The notes under the pieces are model-generated. The model had not been told where the DNA came from, did no database searches, and saw only the letters and a list, made by a program, of their open reading frames with translations. This document shows, piece after piece, positions 43,926 to 54,320 of a stretch of DNA of 64,000 nucleotides. A program made the translations under genes and the position numbers. Positions within the stretch are counted from its first letter, which is position 1. The number at the start of each line of letters is the position of its first letter. This DNA is from Anthoceros angustus (taxonomy: Eukaryota > Streptophyta > Anthocerotopsida > Anthocerotales > Anthocerotaceae), in contig MU008162.1 in assembly GCA_010909165.1 (NCBI GenBank), positions 1,054,001 through 1,118,000 on the forward strand, given 5' to 3'.

Positions 43926-44140
43926 GCGTTGGGAGCTTATTTCTTACAACACCGTAATATTTGAAGCAGCTGAATATACAAAGCCGCTTTCAGAAACCCC
44001 GGACCAATTTTAGATTCACCGTACAGTCCCAAAACCCGTGATTCTTAATGTTCTCGGTTTACGCATTTGGGTCTTGTTACTGCCTCGTTGCGGTTTGGTC
44101 CGTTTGGACAAAATTTTGCCTCTAGGTATAGTGCATGGCA
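43926..44140. other. No recognisable gene
   Basis: Sequence downstream of the copia remnant; no LTR or gene recognised. Confidence 0.3.
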
Positions 44141-44151
44141 CATGTATGTGA

Positions 44152-44383
44152 GCGCCGGCATGCCGGCGCCCTAAAAGAAACTCAACTTAACTAGTATAAA
44201 AACTACAACTTGGATCTCGAACTCGCGACCTATGATTCTTAGCCGAGTTTTTTACCACTTTACCAACTTTAGGAAACAACAAAACTTTATGATACGCAAA
44301 TAATGTATACTAATGAAGGTGCCAATATGCTAGCACCCTATGCTCTCTTATGCTCCCTCTAGAGGGCGCCGGCATGCCGGCGT
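44152..44383. mobile_element. Small element bounded by GC palindromes (232 bp)
   Basis: The perfect 18-base palindrome GCGCCGGCATGCCGGCGC is at 44,152-44,169 and a one-mismatch copy at 44,366-44,383. The AT-rich interior contains a ctcgaactcgcgacctatg...taccactttacc stretch that resembles the interior of the 44,944-45,082 element. This suggests a MITE-like family. No target-site duplication was established. Confidence 0.4.
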
Positions 44384-44943
44384 CCTTAAATAGGCTTTCT
44401 ATGAGCGCGAGGGTGGCTGCGTCCGCATTAACACTAGGGCTACAACCACTTGTCGTGCACCCATGCACATTATGACTTACATATATTAGGCCATGCATCG
44501 CTTGCTTGCGCAAGAGAATGAGAAAAAACACACCACTTTTCACACTTCCGATCACAACGCAGCCTTGGTCGCTCACAAAGACGGTGTTCAACACAAAAAA
44601 AACGTATTCAATTGCTATGACCTATGTAGAAAGATAGTCACGGCCTACACTGAGCTCGAGAATAGGGAAGAAACTTGGCCGTATCATGTCTCTCTTCACC
44701 GTTCCGATTCAAGTAAAATTTGCGATCATGAATATTAGGGCATGGGTAATTTCAAATAGCATGCTTAGAAAACTGTTGAAATTTGAAAATAATTTCCATG
44801 ATTTTGAGTTCAAGACTACGAATTATTAGAATAAGAAAATTTTAAACCAAACTAATTGTCTATCACTTTTACAACACAAACTATGCTCTCATTTCTAGTC
44901 ATATTACCTGTTCCTTACACAATCTGAAAAGTTTACCTTTATA

Positions 44944-45082
44944 GGCGCCGGCATGGAAGACTTGAATTGAAGACCTCTGGTTTTTATCTCCCAAGTCTTA
45001 CCACTTCTCGTTTCTATCTCCATACACATAAAAAGAAGCACAAACTATATGTTGAAATACAGGCGTCGGCATGCCGGCGCCC
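44944..45082. mobile_element. Small element bounded by the same GC palindrome (about 137 bp)
   Basis: It begins GGCGCCGGCATGG and ends GGCATGCCGGCGCC, so the ends are inverted repeats of 12-13 bases. The right end carries the whole palindrome with one mismatch (45,063-45,080). The interior has a gaattgaagacctctgg...cttaccacttctcg stretch related to the other copy. Confidence 0.4.
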
Positions 45083-45590
45083 CTACTACGTATAACATTG
45101 CCATGAATCCAGTTGTCTAAAAAGTGACCTTGCAATTTGAATGCATAACAACTTGTACGGGATGCAAACCATAGTAGGAGCTTGTTGAGCCCAATCTCAT
45201 TTACAAAGTTGGAGAAGTCATTTTATCGTATAGGAAGCACTACTTTATTACAAGAAAACAAAACATTTGAACCTCATTGAGAAAGCCCTCAGCGTAATAT
45301 TGTTTGATAATAAAGCAAATATATCATTTAGCGCAAGGTTGTTTGTGTGAATATTGAGCAAAAGCTCATGAGAATTATTTTTTTAAGACAAGCAAAGTGT
45401 GCGGAAGTTGATCTTGCTTTGGACAAGCCCGATATGATGGGAGATTCGATCATGATTATTGACAATATTATGAGTTGCATTTGTGAAATACAAAAATGAT
45501 CACTGATTTGATAATTGTATTGATCAAATAATTCAACATGAGGAGTCCATCATTTAAAAGAGGAAGAATGATACGTTCTGCTACTAAACT
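45083..45590. other. AT-rich sequence without a gene
   Basis: No coding frame above 60 codons and no recognisable repeat. Confidence 0.3.
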
Positions 45591-45596
45591 AAAGGA

Positions 45597-45765
45597 TACC
45601 ATGATAAAAATGCTAATGATAGATGTTAAATGGTACCATGATAAAAATGCTAATGATAGATGTTAAATGGTACCATGATAAAAATGTATCTATTTGCTTT
45701 CCAATTTGTGCTACATTAGCATTTTTATCATGGTAGCATTTAGCATCTGTCATTAGCTAAATATA
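45597..45765. repeat. Fold-back repeat: three 37-bp direct copies plus an inverted copy
   Basis: The 37-base unit starting taccatgataaaaatgctaat is at 45,597, 45,634 and (partial) 45,671. After a ~30-base spacer its reverse complement (acattagcatttttatcatggta, then gcatctgtcattagctaa) is at 45,712-45,760. The transcript could fold into a long hairpin. No coding content. Confidence 0.85.
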
Positions 45766-45899
45766 GAGCTAGATTTAGACCACCCAAGAAAACCACTCAA
45801 CAAGTTAGGAAAAGAGTGAATGATTTGATTGACAATGATGTCAACTTAGATGATGTGAATAATCAAGAAGAGATAGCACCCAGAGGATGATAAAAATAA

Positions 45900-46850
45900 C
45901 ACAATCTCATCCATAAATGAGTTCAAACAAATGTGTTTAATTAGAGGCCTATAAATTGTAGAGAAAAAACCAGAGCAAGGTGTAGTTATTTTCAATGAGA
46001 AACCCTTAGTTACAAAAAAGAGAGGTAGATGTATAATGCATCTACTACAGAAAAATAGAAAAATTGTTGGACATCCTACACCAAATGTATCAATTAAACA
46101 ACTAATGTGTATGCTACATGTATTAAAGATGCAATAATGCGGAGGTAGGGATAGTGATAGTCAAATAGACCAGAGCTATGAATTTGCTATGATAGGGACT
46201 TTAGTAACTCTGGAAGCATAAAAGTTTTATGTTAGTTGTTATACACAAGTAGTCATAGAAAACCAACATCCTAACTTATTAAAAGAGGTTAGATATGAGT
46301 TTTCCTTTTTCCAATGCTTAAAATTTGAAGAATCAAATTTATCAATTATCAAATTAAAAAAAAACTAGATGAGACGGCATTAATGTTATACAACAAAGCT
46401 AATCAATTGATCTAAGACATAGAAATGCACAATGAACTTGAGATTTGTCATAAATATATTGGTAATTTGGATGACAACATTAGATACGGTGTATGCCAAG
46501 AGTTGATACTAAAATATGGGAGAAATTAGGCTTGAGCTAAAGTTTTCTCAATTGCTGAAAAACATGAACAAGCTAAAGCATTGATGAGAGCATTGGATAA
46601 GAAAGCTACAAGAGATAGAGAATATAATACAATTCGTATGGGAGGAGGAATAAACATTCAATACCAATAGAATTCGCAATGGAATTCGCAACAGGTGGAG
46701 ACCGGGGAGGAATTCTACAGATATACTCAAAATTCCAATGAATTGGATAAATTGATTGATTTACATATGAGAGTAATGTATTAAACGATGAACACATGAA
46801 TGAGAACACAATTGTGATAGAAGTTGTGTAAAACCCATTGCATTTTTAAA
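45900..46850 (+). pseudogene. Degenerate Gag-like retroelement remnant
   Basis: With several stops the plus strand reads LLYNKANQLI, MHNELEICHKYIGNLDDNIR, YGVCQELILKY, SIAEKHEQAKALMRALDKKA. The composition and the IGNLDDNIRYGVCQELI...EKHEQAKA layout resemble retrotransposon Gag helices. No single frame exceeds about 60 codons. Family uncertain. Confidence 0.35.
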
Positions 46851-48201
46851 TAATGCTACATGGAATATGCACCTACTAAAGTAGTATTTGATACTAGGGG
46901 AAGATACAAGGTTTCATACTTGCCCGGGGCATGGAATTAGCATGACGTGAAGCTATGCGTGCAGAGCCACTCTTCCTGGGCGCTTGAATTTATCTGCGCA
47001 TCATTTTCGTGAACTTATTCATAAGCCGCTATTGTAGTCGGTGGCGGTCATCCTAAGGGTCTTCATCCTAAGACCATTAGGGGTAAGTAGATACCCCAAT
47101 TCAGCCTGGACTCACATAAGGAGGCTTATACATAGGCCTTGACTCATCCATAAACTCAGACTTATACATAGGCCTCGACTCATCCACAAACTCATTGAAA
47201 GCCAAGAAATCGTAAACCATCCCACTCACTTAGCAATTTGAAACATAACAATGCTCATAAGAATTATCACTCAGCACGGAGTTATCATTTGGCTTTTGGC
47301 AGGCCATTTTATATTATAATCCTGGAGTTATGCAATAACTATGTAGACCGTATAATGTAGAATATATTATATTAATTTTATATATTATATATCCAATATA
47401 GAATCTGTTATAAGATATATTGTCGATCCCACAAACATGTACTAAAGGGACTCTCATGGAGGTTGCAAGGCAGGAGTGGGTGCAGCCTGGATGTGACAAA
47501 TTCCCGCACGGAAGCTAGACAGACTATCCGAATAAAACAGGCAGGTTCATAGAAAATGAACTGAATAATTTTTGGGTTAACAAAACGGGCCAGATGCAGA
47601 GACGAGACGGTGTCCACATACCAATGCACCAGTCCTAACGACGGCCGGGCCCGGTGCTGCGCATCTGGACCGTCTCTCGTCCTCCTCAAAAAGCCTCCGT
47701 CGGCTACACATTGCCCAGCCAAACGGCTATGTACTCTTTGCTTGCCTTCGGGCCTCCCCAATCTTGAACACGCACACGCACCACAACAGTAGGCTTTTTA
47801 GTTCCTACCAGCAGGCCCAGGCCCATGCTCGCAGCAGCCGCCCAACGGCTCCTTACGTGCCCTGTACTTGCCAACCGGTTCTGGCACAAAATTTCAGGCT
47901 GCCTCCAACAGCCAAAAAACTTGCTCCGCCCATCCTTTAAAGCCTCCCTTCCCGCAGGACAGCTCTCCCAACGTCTTCCCCTCCGCTTGTCCAGTCGTTC
48001 CCTGCCTGCTCCGCAATTCTCCAATTGCACAAGTCTTGCCTCGCCCGGCTCCGGCTCCGGCTCTGCCTCGTCCTGCAGGCCCCGGAATGCAGCGGGCAGT
48101 GACATGACCTTGTTTGGGCCTCGCTAGAGCAGGAAGCTTGTTGGGCGGTTGGGAGCAAGCGTGTTGTAGCAGGTTGCAGAAGCAGGAGGAGGAGGAGGAA
48201 G
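46851..48201. other. Intergenic; probable promoter and 5' UTR of the TPR gene at its right end
   Basis: At 47,105-47,195 a ~36-base segment (gacttatacataggcctcgactcatcca type) occurs two to three times. From about 47,580 the composition rises to GC-rich. Frames on both strands there (e.g. 47,704-48,105 minus) show no domain and overlap. No TATA box could be assigned with confidence. Confidence 0.35.
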
Positions 48202-50061
48202 ATGGCCTGCTCGCCCATGAAGCCCGGCTCCAGTTCCAGAGAGCATCCCGCCTGCTCCGACTCCTTTCACGTCATCTTTAAAGTGCCGGCTGGGGATTCT
48301 CCGTACGTGAAGGCCAAATATGTGCAGGTGGGCGCCGGTTTGTTGTCCCACTTCTGGTGTGCAGAGTGGTTTTTGGTTGCAAGCTTCCGTTTCTGGGTTG
48401 TGGGTTCTGACAAAGGGCCTGTTTCTGGTGGTGGGTTGGGATGGAGCAGCTGGTGGACAAGGACCCAGAACGAGCAATCGCGCTTTTCTGGGCTGCGCTG
48501 AATGCCGGAGACAGAGTCGACAGTGCGCTCAAGGACATGGCCATTGTGATGAAGCAGCAAAACAGGCCGGAGGAAGCTATCGAAGCTATCAAGTCGCTGC
48601 GGAGTCGGTGTTCAGACCAGGCTCAAGAAGCGTTGGACAATGTCCTGCTCGATCTTTACAAGGTAAGTGACGTGTTCCATGCTAGGACATACCACTCGTC
48701 AACACTTTTAATAAGACTGTTTTCAATGCTTTGCTTCAATACTGATTGTTGCACATTTGGCCATTGTTGCAGAGATGTGGGCGCCTGAGTGATCAGATAT
48801 CCTTACTGAAGCACAAGTTGCACCTTATCAACGAGGGCATGGCCTTCAATGGCAAACGCAGCAAGACTGCCCGCTGCCAGGGAAGAAAGTTCCAAGTCTC
48901 CATAGAGCAAGAAACAACCAGGCTCCTGGTAATCAACACAACGCAAATGCCTTTCTCCTGTGCATGCTTCCCTCTGAACCTTCGCATGCATGCAGTCACG
49001 TAAAGAAAACAAATTAAACAATCTTTCTTCCTTCAGGGCAACTTGGGCTGGGCTTACATGCAACAATCCAACTACGCTGCTGCTGAGGCGGTTTACAGGT
49101 AATACTTGCACTTCCATGTGTGGGTTGATTGCCATGCTCCATGTTCTGCAGAGTCTGCTTCTCCTCTTCTCTGCTGCTTCCTTCGTTACTTTATTAACGA
49201 ACTAATCAGCTAGTTAAACTGAATCAACTAAGCAGCTAGCTTCCTTGCATCCTTGGTGTGAGCAGGAAAGCGCTGAGCATCAAAGGTGACAGCAACAAGG
49301 TGTGCAATCTGGGCATCTGTCTGATGAAGCAGGGGCGCTTGGCGGAAGCTAGAGCAATTTTGCAAACTGTCTCACCCGCATCTGTATCCAGTAGGCCGGG
49401 CTCCGACTCGCACCTGAAATCCTACGAGCGGGCTCAAGCCATGCTGCGGGAACTCGACTTCTACGCAACATCGCACCTTCTTGACTGTGCAGGCCTCTAC
49501 CCTAGTTTCTCCGAGCCCCCACCTCCGCCCAGGCCTCAGGCTCAGGCTCAAACTCAAGTGCAAGCTCTCCTGTCCCGCCTCCGGACGATTCCACAGCAGC
49601 CCGCTGTGATGACGTCTTCGCTGCCGTCTTATCCAGGTCCGTGCCCTTCTTCACACTTGCATTCTACAGGCTTCGTCTATGTGGTCTTGCATTTACACTT
49701 TTTGTTGGGTTTTGTGCTGTTTCCAGGAAACGACGACACCCATGTAGATGCGGGAATGATGTTCGAGGCCTCGGAAAATCCCTGTATGGTAATACGTGAT
49801 CAGGATCAGGATCCCACGGGGCTTCGAGGCTTCCAGTCCGATGGTCCCGTTGGCTTTGGCCTTGGGAAGAGCATGCATTCCTCCCTGGGGAAGGTGGACT
49901 CGCTCGGAATGACAGGTTTCGATCTTCCTGAGAAATTCCCGCTCACCTTCGATCGCACGAACGACTGCCGGCTTGGAGACAATGCGTTTCGGGACCATGT
50001 GGCCGACCGGTCGCTGTTTTCTCAGTTCAGCATGCGGACGAAGCTGAGCCGCATTTGGTGA
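48202..50061 (+). CDS. TPR protein of the MS5/POLLENLESS3-SDI1 family
   Basis: Six exons join in phase to 420 aa: 48,202-48,327; 48,450-48,662; 48,773-48,928; 49,037-49,098; 49,266-49,636; 49,727-50,061, all GT-AG. The family core is clear: FHVIFKVPAGDSPYVKAKYV, DPERAIALFWAALNAGDRVD, SALKDMAIVMKQQNRPEEAI, LLDLYKRCGRLSDQISLLKH, FQVSIEQETTRLLGNLGWAY and NKVCNLGICLMKQGRLAEAR. These form tetratricopeptide helices over residues ~40-250. The ~170-residue C-terminus is poorly conserved. Seed-plant relatives act in exit from male meiosis (MS5/TDM1) or in sulfur-starvation responses (SDI1). Length is close to MS5 and longer than SDI1, but the orthology cannot be decided here. Nuclear or cytosolic, no signal peptide. 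Confidence 0.93.
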
Positions 50062-50840
50062 ACGGTTGGAAGGCTTGGACTGACTGCCATGCTGTGGCTG
50101 CTGGGAGTAGTTATTAGGTAGGTAGGTAGGTAGTTAGATGCAGGCTGCAATGTAAACAGTGGAAGATCATCAAAGCCAGTTTGATGCTGAGTAGTCGTGT
50201 AGAACGAATTCTTGGGACAGATGTGAAGGACCCTTTCACTTGTGGTGTGCCGTGATGCTGGGTAGTAGTAGTTAGCATAGCAGGCAGGCTTGGCTAGATG
50301 TAAGGTGTGTTACCAGCCTATTCCAGCCCATTCATTTGTAGATAACTGAATCTGCAGAGCAGATTGGATTGGCTGGAGATGTAAAGTGTGTAATCAACCT
50401 GTTCCAGCCCCAGTCAGTTGTAGATAACTGAATCTGCAGAGCAAATTGGAAGGCTTGGCTAGATGTGAAGTGTGTTATCGTCCTATTCCAACCCATTCAA
50501 TTTTAGATCACTCAGATTGTAAGAAAAGATGAATATGTGTCACAAGCGGATGGACGAAAGTGTTAACGTGAGCTCGTGTGGCAAGACATGTAGCAGAGAA
50601 GGCTTGACTAGATGTGAAGTGTGTTACCAGCCTGCTCCAGATCATTCATTTGTAGTTAACTCAGATTGTAAGGAAAGAAGAAAGAGTATTCACGTGAGTT
50701 CGTGTGGCAAAGACATGGCACTGAAGGTGGAGGTAGCTGGCATCTGTGTTGAAAGACCACTGGATAGCATACACAAACCGTTTAGGCCCATCGACCACTG
50801 GATAGCATACACAAACCGTTTAGGACCATCGGACACCTAC
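50062..50840. repeat. Degenerate ~82-145-bp repeats downstream of the TPR gene
   Basis: A gatgtgaagtgtgttaccag-like segment followed by ttgtagataactgaatctgc recurs near 50,297, 50,378, 50,462 and 50,607. A gtag run lies at 50,119-50,137. At 50,757-50,827 a 38-base unit (ccactggatagcatacacaaa...) is directly duplicated. This is 3' UTR or flank without coding sign. Confidence 0.7.
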
Positions 50841-51640
50841 CATACACCCTTCTCCAGGGAGGTTCCAAATCATGGAACAATGCATCCTATTGCCTTGGGA
50901 CAGATTGATTCGTGAGACAGAGGGTGCGTTTCGCAGAATGCTGCAGGTGCAGTCGAACACCAGTTCCTGCGCAACATACCACCAGAATATAGAAGCCCTG
51001 TCCCTCGCTGAGCTTACCAGTACACTGTGAAGAGCAGATATTCCGTCAACGGATATGGAGCTTGTATCCCTAGTCCGGAGGGGTCGTGTTGCAGCAGCCG
51101 AGGAGGAAAAGGCATCAACGGCAGGCACGGGGGTCTGAGCAAGCGCACAACATTCCCGAGGGCATACCGGGAATCTGGACATCCTGCGGCTGTCACATCC
51201 TTAGCAGGCGCAACATGCGAGTGTGTCGGTGTGGCGGAGGGGACGAGTGGAGCTCAGGCTGCGCATGCCGGCTGCCTGGCAACACCGTTATGTAGTATGT
51301 AGGGCACCTGAGAGAGAGAGCGTGGGATGCTATACAACATGAAGCAGACGTGCCAGATCAGACTTGGGATAAGCAGGCCGCGCCAACAGTACAGCATCTC
51401 CCCACCCGAGCCCACCGTATCCTCTGGGCCTCTAAATATCCCGAAGTCCAAGACAGAGCATGTGATCCTGGCAAGTGGAAACCACAGACGGGGCTTCGCC
51501 AACGATTTCGCTGATCTTGCCCAGTGACTTTCCGCTTTCTGCATTTGCCTTGGACATTTGGGATTCTCAGGAGGCCTCGGGCCCGGGTTGGCCCGGCCTC
51601 CCATTCTGGTATTGGATCTCTGGGGACCAGAGCTGCGGAG
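50841..51640. other. No assigned gene; possible upstream part of the PIN-domain gene
   Basis: Short frames on both strands. The 294-codon minus-strand frame at 51,358-52,242 overlaps better-supported plus-strand coding sequence and has no domain. Confidence 0.3.
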
Positions 51641-51923
51641 ATGAGTACAGCAGGCCCGCTGTCAGATGAAAAAGCTCTGCAGGCTGCGGGATCCTGTGCT
51701 TGAAGCTTAACCTGCTCCTGCTCCTGCCCCTGCTCCTCCTCCTGCTGCTGCATTTGCACCTGCGGCTGCACAGCTGCGCCTGTGCCTTCTTCCTTGGTTC
51801 GTTGCATCAGCTCATGGCGCTCAGGCTGCAGAGATGTCTGGGTGAGGTGTCCTGTCACCTGCACTGGGCCGCTCAGGCTCATTCTCAGGGCTCCCCTGCT
51901 TCCCGGAGCAGCCTGCAGGTGCG

Positions 51924-53470
51924 GTGCGTGTCGAATTCGGTGCCCCGGGAGAGCCCGCATTTTGGCCGGCGGAATGCGCATGCGCAGGATGTGGCGCTGT
52001 CGGCTACCGAGGTGAGGATTCCATTCCATGCTCGGGACTGGGTGGCAGGCATGAGAGTGATTTAGTGCACCAGCTTGTGGTTCTGTTTGTGGGCGATGAA
52101 GAATGGGATTGGAATGCTTGGGTGCAGGGGAGGACAGCCAATGCCGCCTCCACCACCTGGATGCCGGAGCTGGGCGCGGATTGGGGCTTCCTAGGCCCGC
52201 GTGATGACGTGGACATGGCGAGGGCGGTTTTGTCAGCGGCAACGGAGGAGACGTCCTCTGCGGGCTACCAGGCTTTGAGAGACGGGCTGGAAACCCTGGC
52301 TATGCTGCAAGAAGTGCAGCTTCCGTGGGACATAGCTGCGGATTTGGATGCCTTGCCCGGGAACGAAGGTGTGTGATAATGGGCAGGGAATTTGCTTCTG
52401 CTCGTGAACTGCATTGGACGTTTTAGTCATGTCCCGGATACCTGGTGTAATGGCTGTGCAGAGGATGAGGAATGGAGTTTTCAGGCCGAGGATTTTCAGG
52501 TAAGAAGGAAAACTGTGTGGAAGAGTGCCAGAGATGTAGAGTGTTTTTGTGGCAACTTCCGTGCTCCCTCGGGTATTTCAGGTCTGTCTTTGATGCCGCT
52601 GCCGCTGCTGCCATGTCCAGTGGGCAGATCGACGAGACCCCTTGACGACTTTCAGCTCCTTGGAAGGAGCATCCAGCACCAGCTATGACCGGATCTGGGA
52701 GCTCCGAAAAAGGCACGGTTTGTGGTACGTACTTCACCTCTCTCGGCCTTCCTTTCCCCGGTAAACCTGAACTAAATTCATCTCCCGCTGTGCTCCAGGT
52801 TCCCTGCAGACCAGGCCAGCCATCCCCAACCAGCTTGCTCACTCAGCCATCCTGCTGACCTGCAGTCCAGATCTGAGGTGGGAAACACAGAGGTTAGCAT
52901 GTCGTTTTGGTTTGAGATCCTCCCAGCCAGCTCGCCAGCCTTCCCAGCACCTTCTGAGAGCACAGTATGTTGTCTCCCTTCCTCCTGCAGATGCAGACTG
53001 GCGGAAACGCAGCAGCTTCAGCCACCAAGCCCAGTGATGTTTGGGTGTTGGACTCTTCTTTCCTGGTGGCTCTGCTAGACAGCGATGATCTCTACTCCCC
53101 GCTCTGTTTGCGGGCTGTGGAGCTCATGGGGGAGTCCAGGAAGGTGCTGACACAGGAGTGCGTCACAGAAGCGACTCAGCTCATCCGGAGCAAGATCAGA
53201 GGAATCAGAGGAGCCCAACTGGAGCTCTTTCTGTACAAATGCATCGAGACAGGAGTTTTCGAGGTTGTTTGTCCTGGGTCGTGGAGGGAGTGGTCTATGT
53301 TCGCTCGCCTTCTCAGGTACTGGAGACAGACCAGGCTGGGCAATGCAGCTTCCTCCGTTTTGGCCTTAGCGGAGCGGCTGTCTACTCCAAATGTGGCCAC
53401 CTTGGACAGAAGGACCTTCGATTTAGTAGCCACCAAGCACACCGCTACACTCAATCTTCTGCCTAACTAG
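51924..53470 (+). CDS. VapC-like PIN-domain protein, 5' structure uncertain
   Basis: The last exons are firm: 52,621-52,724, 52,799-52,892 and 52,991-53,470 join in phase (…RKRHGLW/FPADQ…GNTE/MQTGG…) to a stop at 53,468-53,470. The final 159 codons form a PIN nuclease fold close to bacterial VapC: VWVLDSSFLVALLDSDDLYS (first Asp), LTQECVTEATQLI (Glu) and VATLDRRTFDLV (last Asp). In VapC a further Asp follows the Leu of the fourth helix; here the text is RLGNAASSVLALAERL, with Ala instead. Upstream, 51,924-52,373 reads plausible Cys/Trp/Asp-rich protein and 52,426-52,499 a further exon. Splicing by the best sites gives a stop at about 52,640 unless a base is missing, so there may be two genes or one frameshift. 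A substrate is unknown; PIN domains usually cut single-stranded RNA. Confidence 0.6.
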
Positions 53471-54320
53471 CATGTGCGAGAATCCATGCCTGTATACAGC
53501 TTCCTACACCCTGTACACATAGCGACTCTGTACATCAAATTCATCATTTTTTTCAAGTAGTACCTAATTGTGCACGCAAGCAAACAATAGTTTAGCGAGC
53601 GAACTTTCATAATGAATAGGTGTGCCGTTCTTATGACCTGGGAGCTTGGATTCCATACATGAAGATCACCATGTGCACTATCTAAACGAGGAGGAAGGAC
53701 GGAGAAGGTAACGCTATGTCGAGAACTATCTGGCTGAGACAGTGAATAGCATACACGAGAGACTCTGACTCCAAAATTCGACGCACTGTTCTACTTGAAA
53801 GATGGTGGTATCCAAGATCGCTAGCCTACACAGACCACCACAAGAATCAGTTGCTCTCCAGCATGCTTTCGTTGCTGCTAAGAGTGCGAGGGTTATGTGC
53901 ACGAAGAGAAAGCCGCTTGTTGCCAGGGGTGGTACAGCAAGGTCTGTTAGAGAAGGACATGGACAATCAAACTGCCAGTGGTAGGAAGAAATGTCTATTT
54001 GAGATGGGAGAGCGACATGGAACAAACAAATTTCCCAGGGTTGGTAGGTAGCAGGTCTCTTTGAGAGGGATATGAACAATGAAACCACCGAATCGAGCTG
54101 CAGCACAACATACCTGGCACACGCATCATCAGCTGCTACTCCCGCATCTCATTTCTGGCAAGCAAAGTAATCGCATAGAAATAATTACTTTTTTCTCTTA
54201 AACAGAGCTTAGTTCAATATGTTTTTTCTTATTTGTCTATCATATTTACACGACTGTAGGAAAAAATCAAAATATGCACACGGGAGCATGAGTTAGAAGG
54301 CTGAAGTTCCGCAGGAGCAT
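53471..54320. other. Intergenic between convergent genes
   Basis: It holds the 3' flanks of the PIN gene (+) and the acyltransferase gene (-). A 126-codon minus frame (53,726-54,106) has no domain. Confidence 0.4.

Noticed and set aside
51358-52242. 294-codon minus-strand ORF
   Set aside because: It overlaps plus-strand coding sequence of the PIN gene, is rich in Pro/Ser/Gln/Glu because of a ctcctg run, and has no domain.
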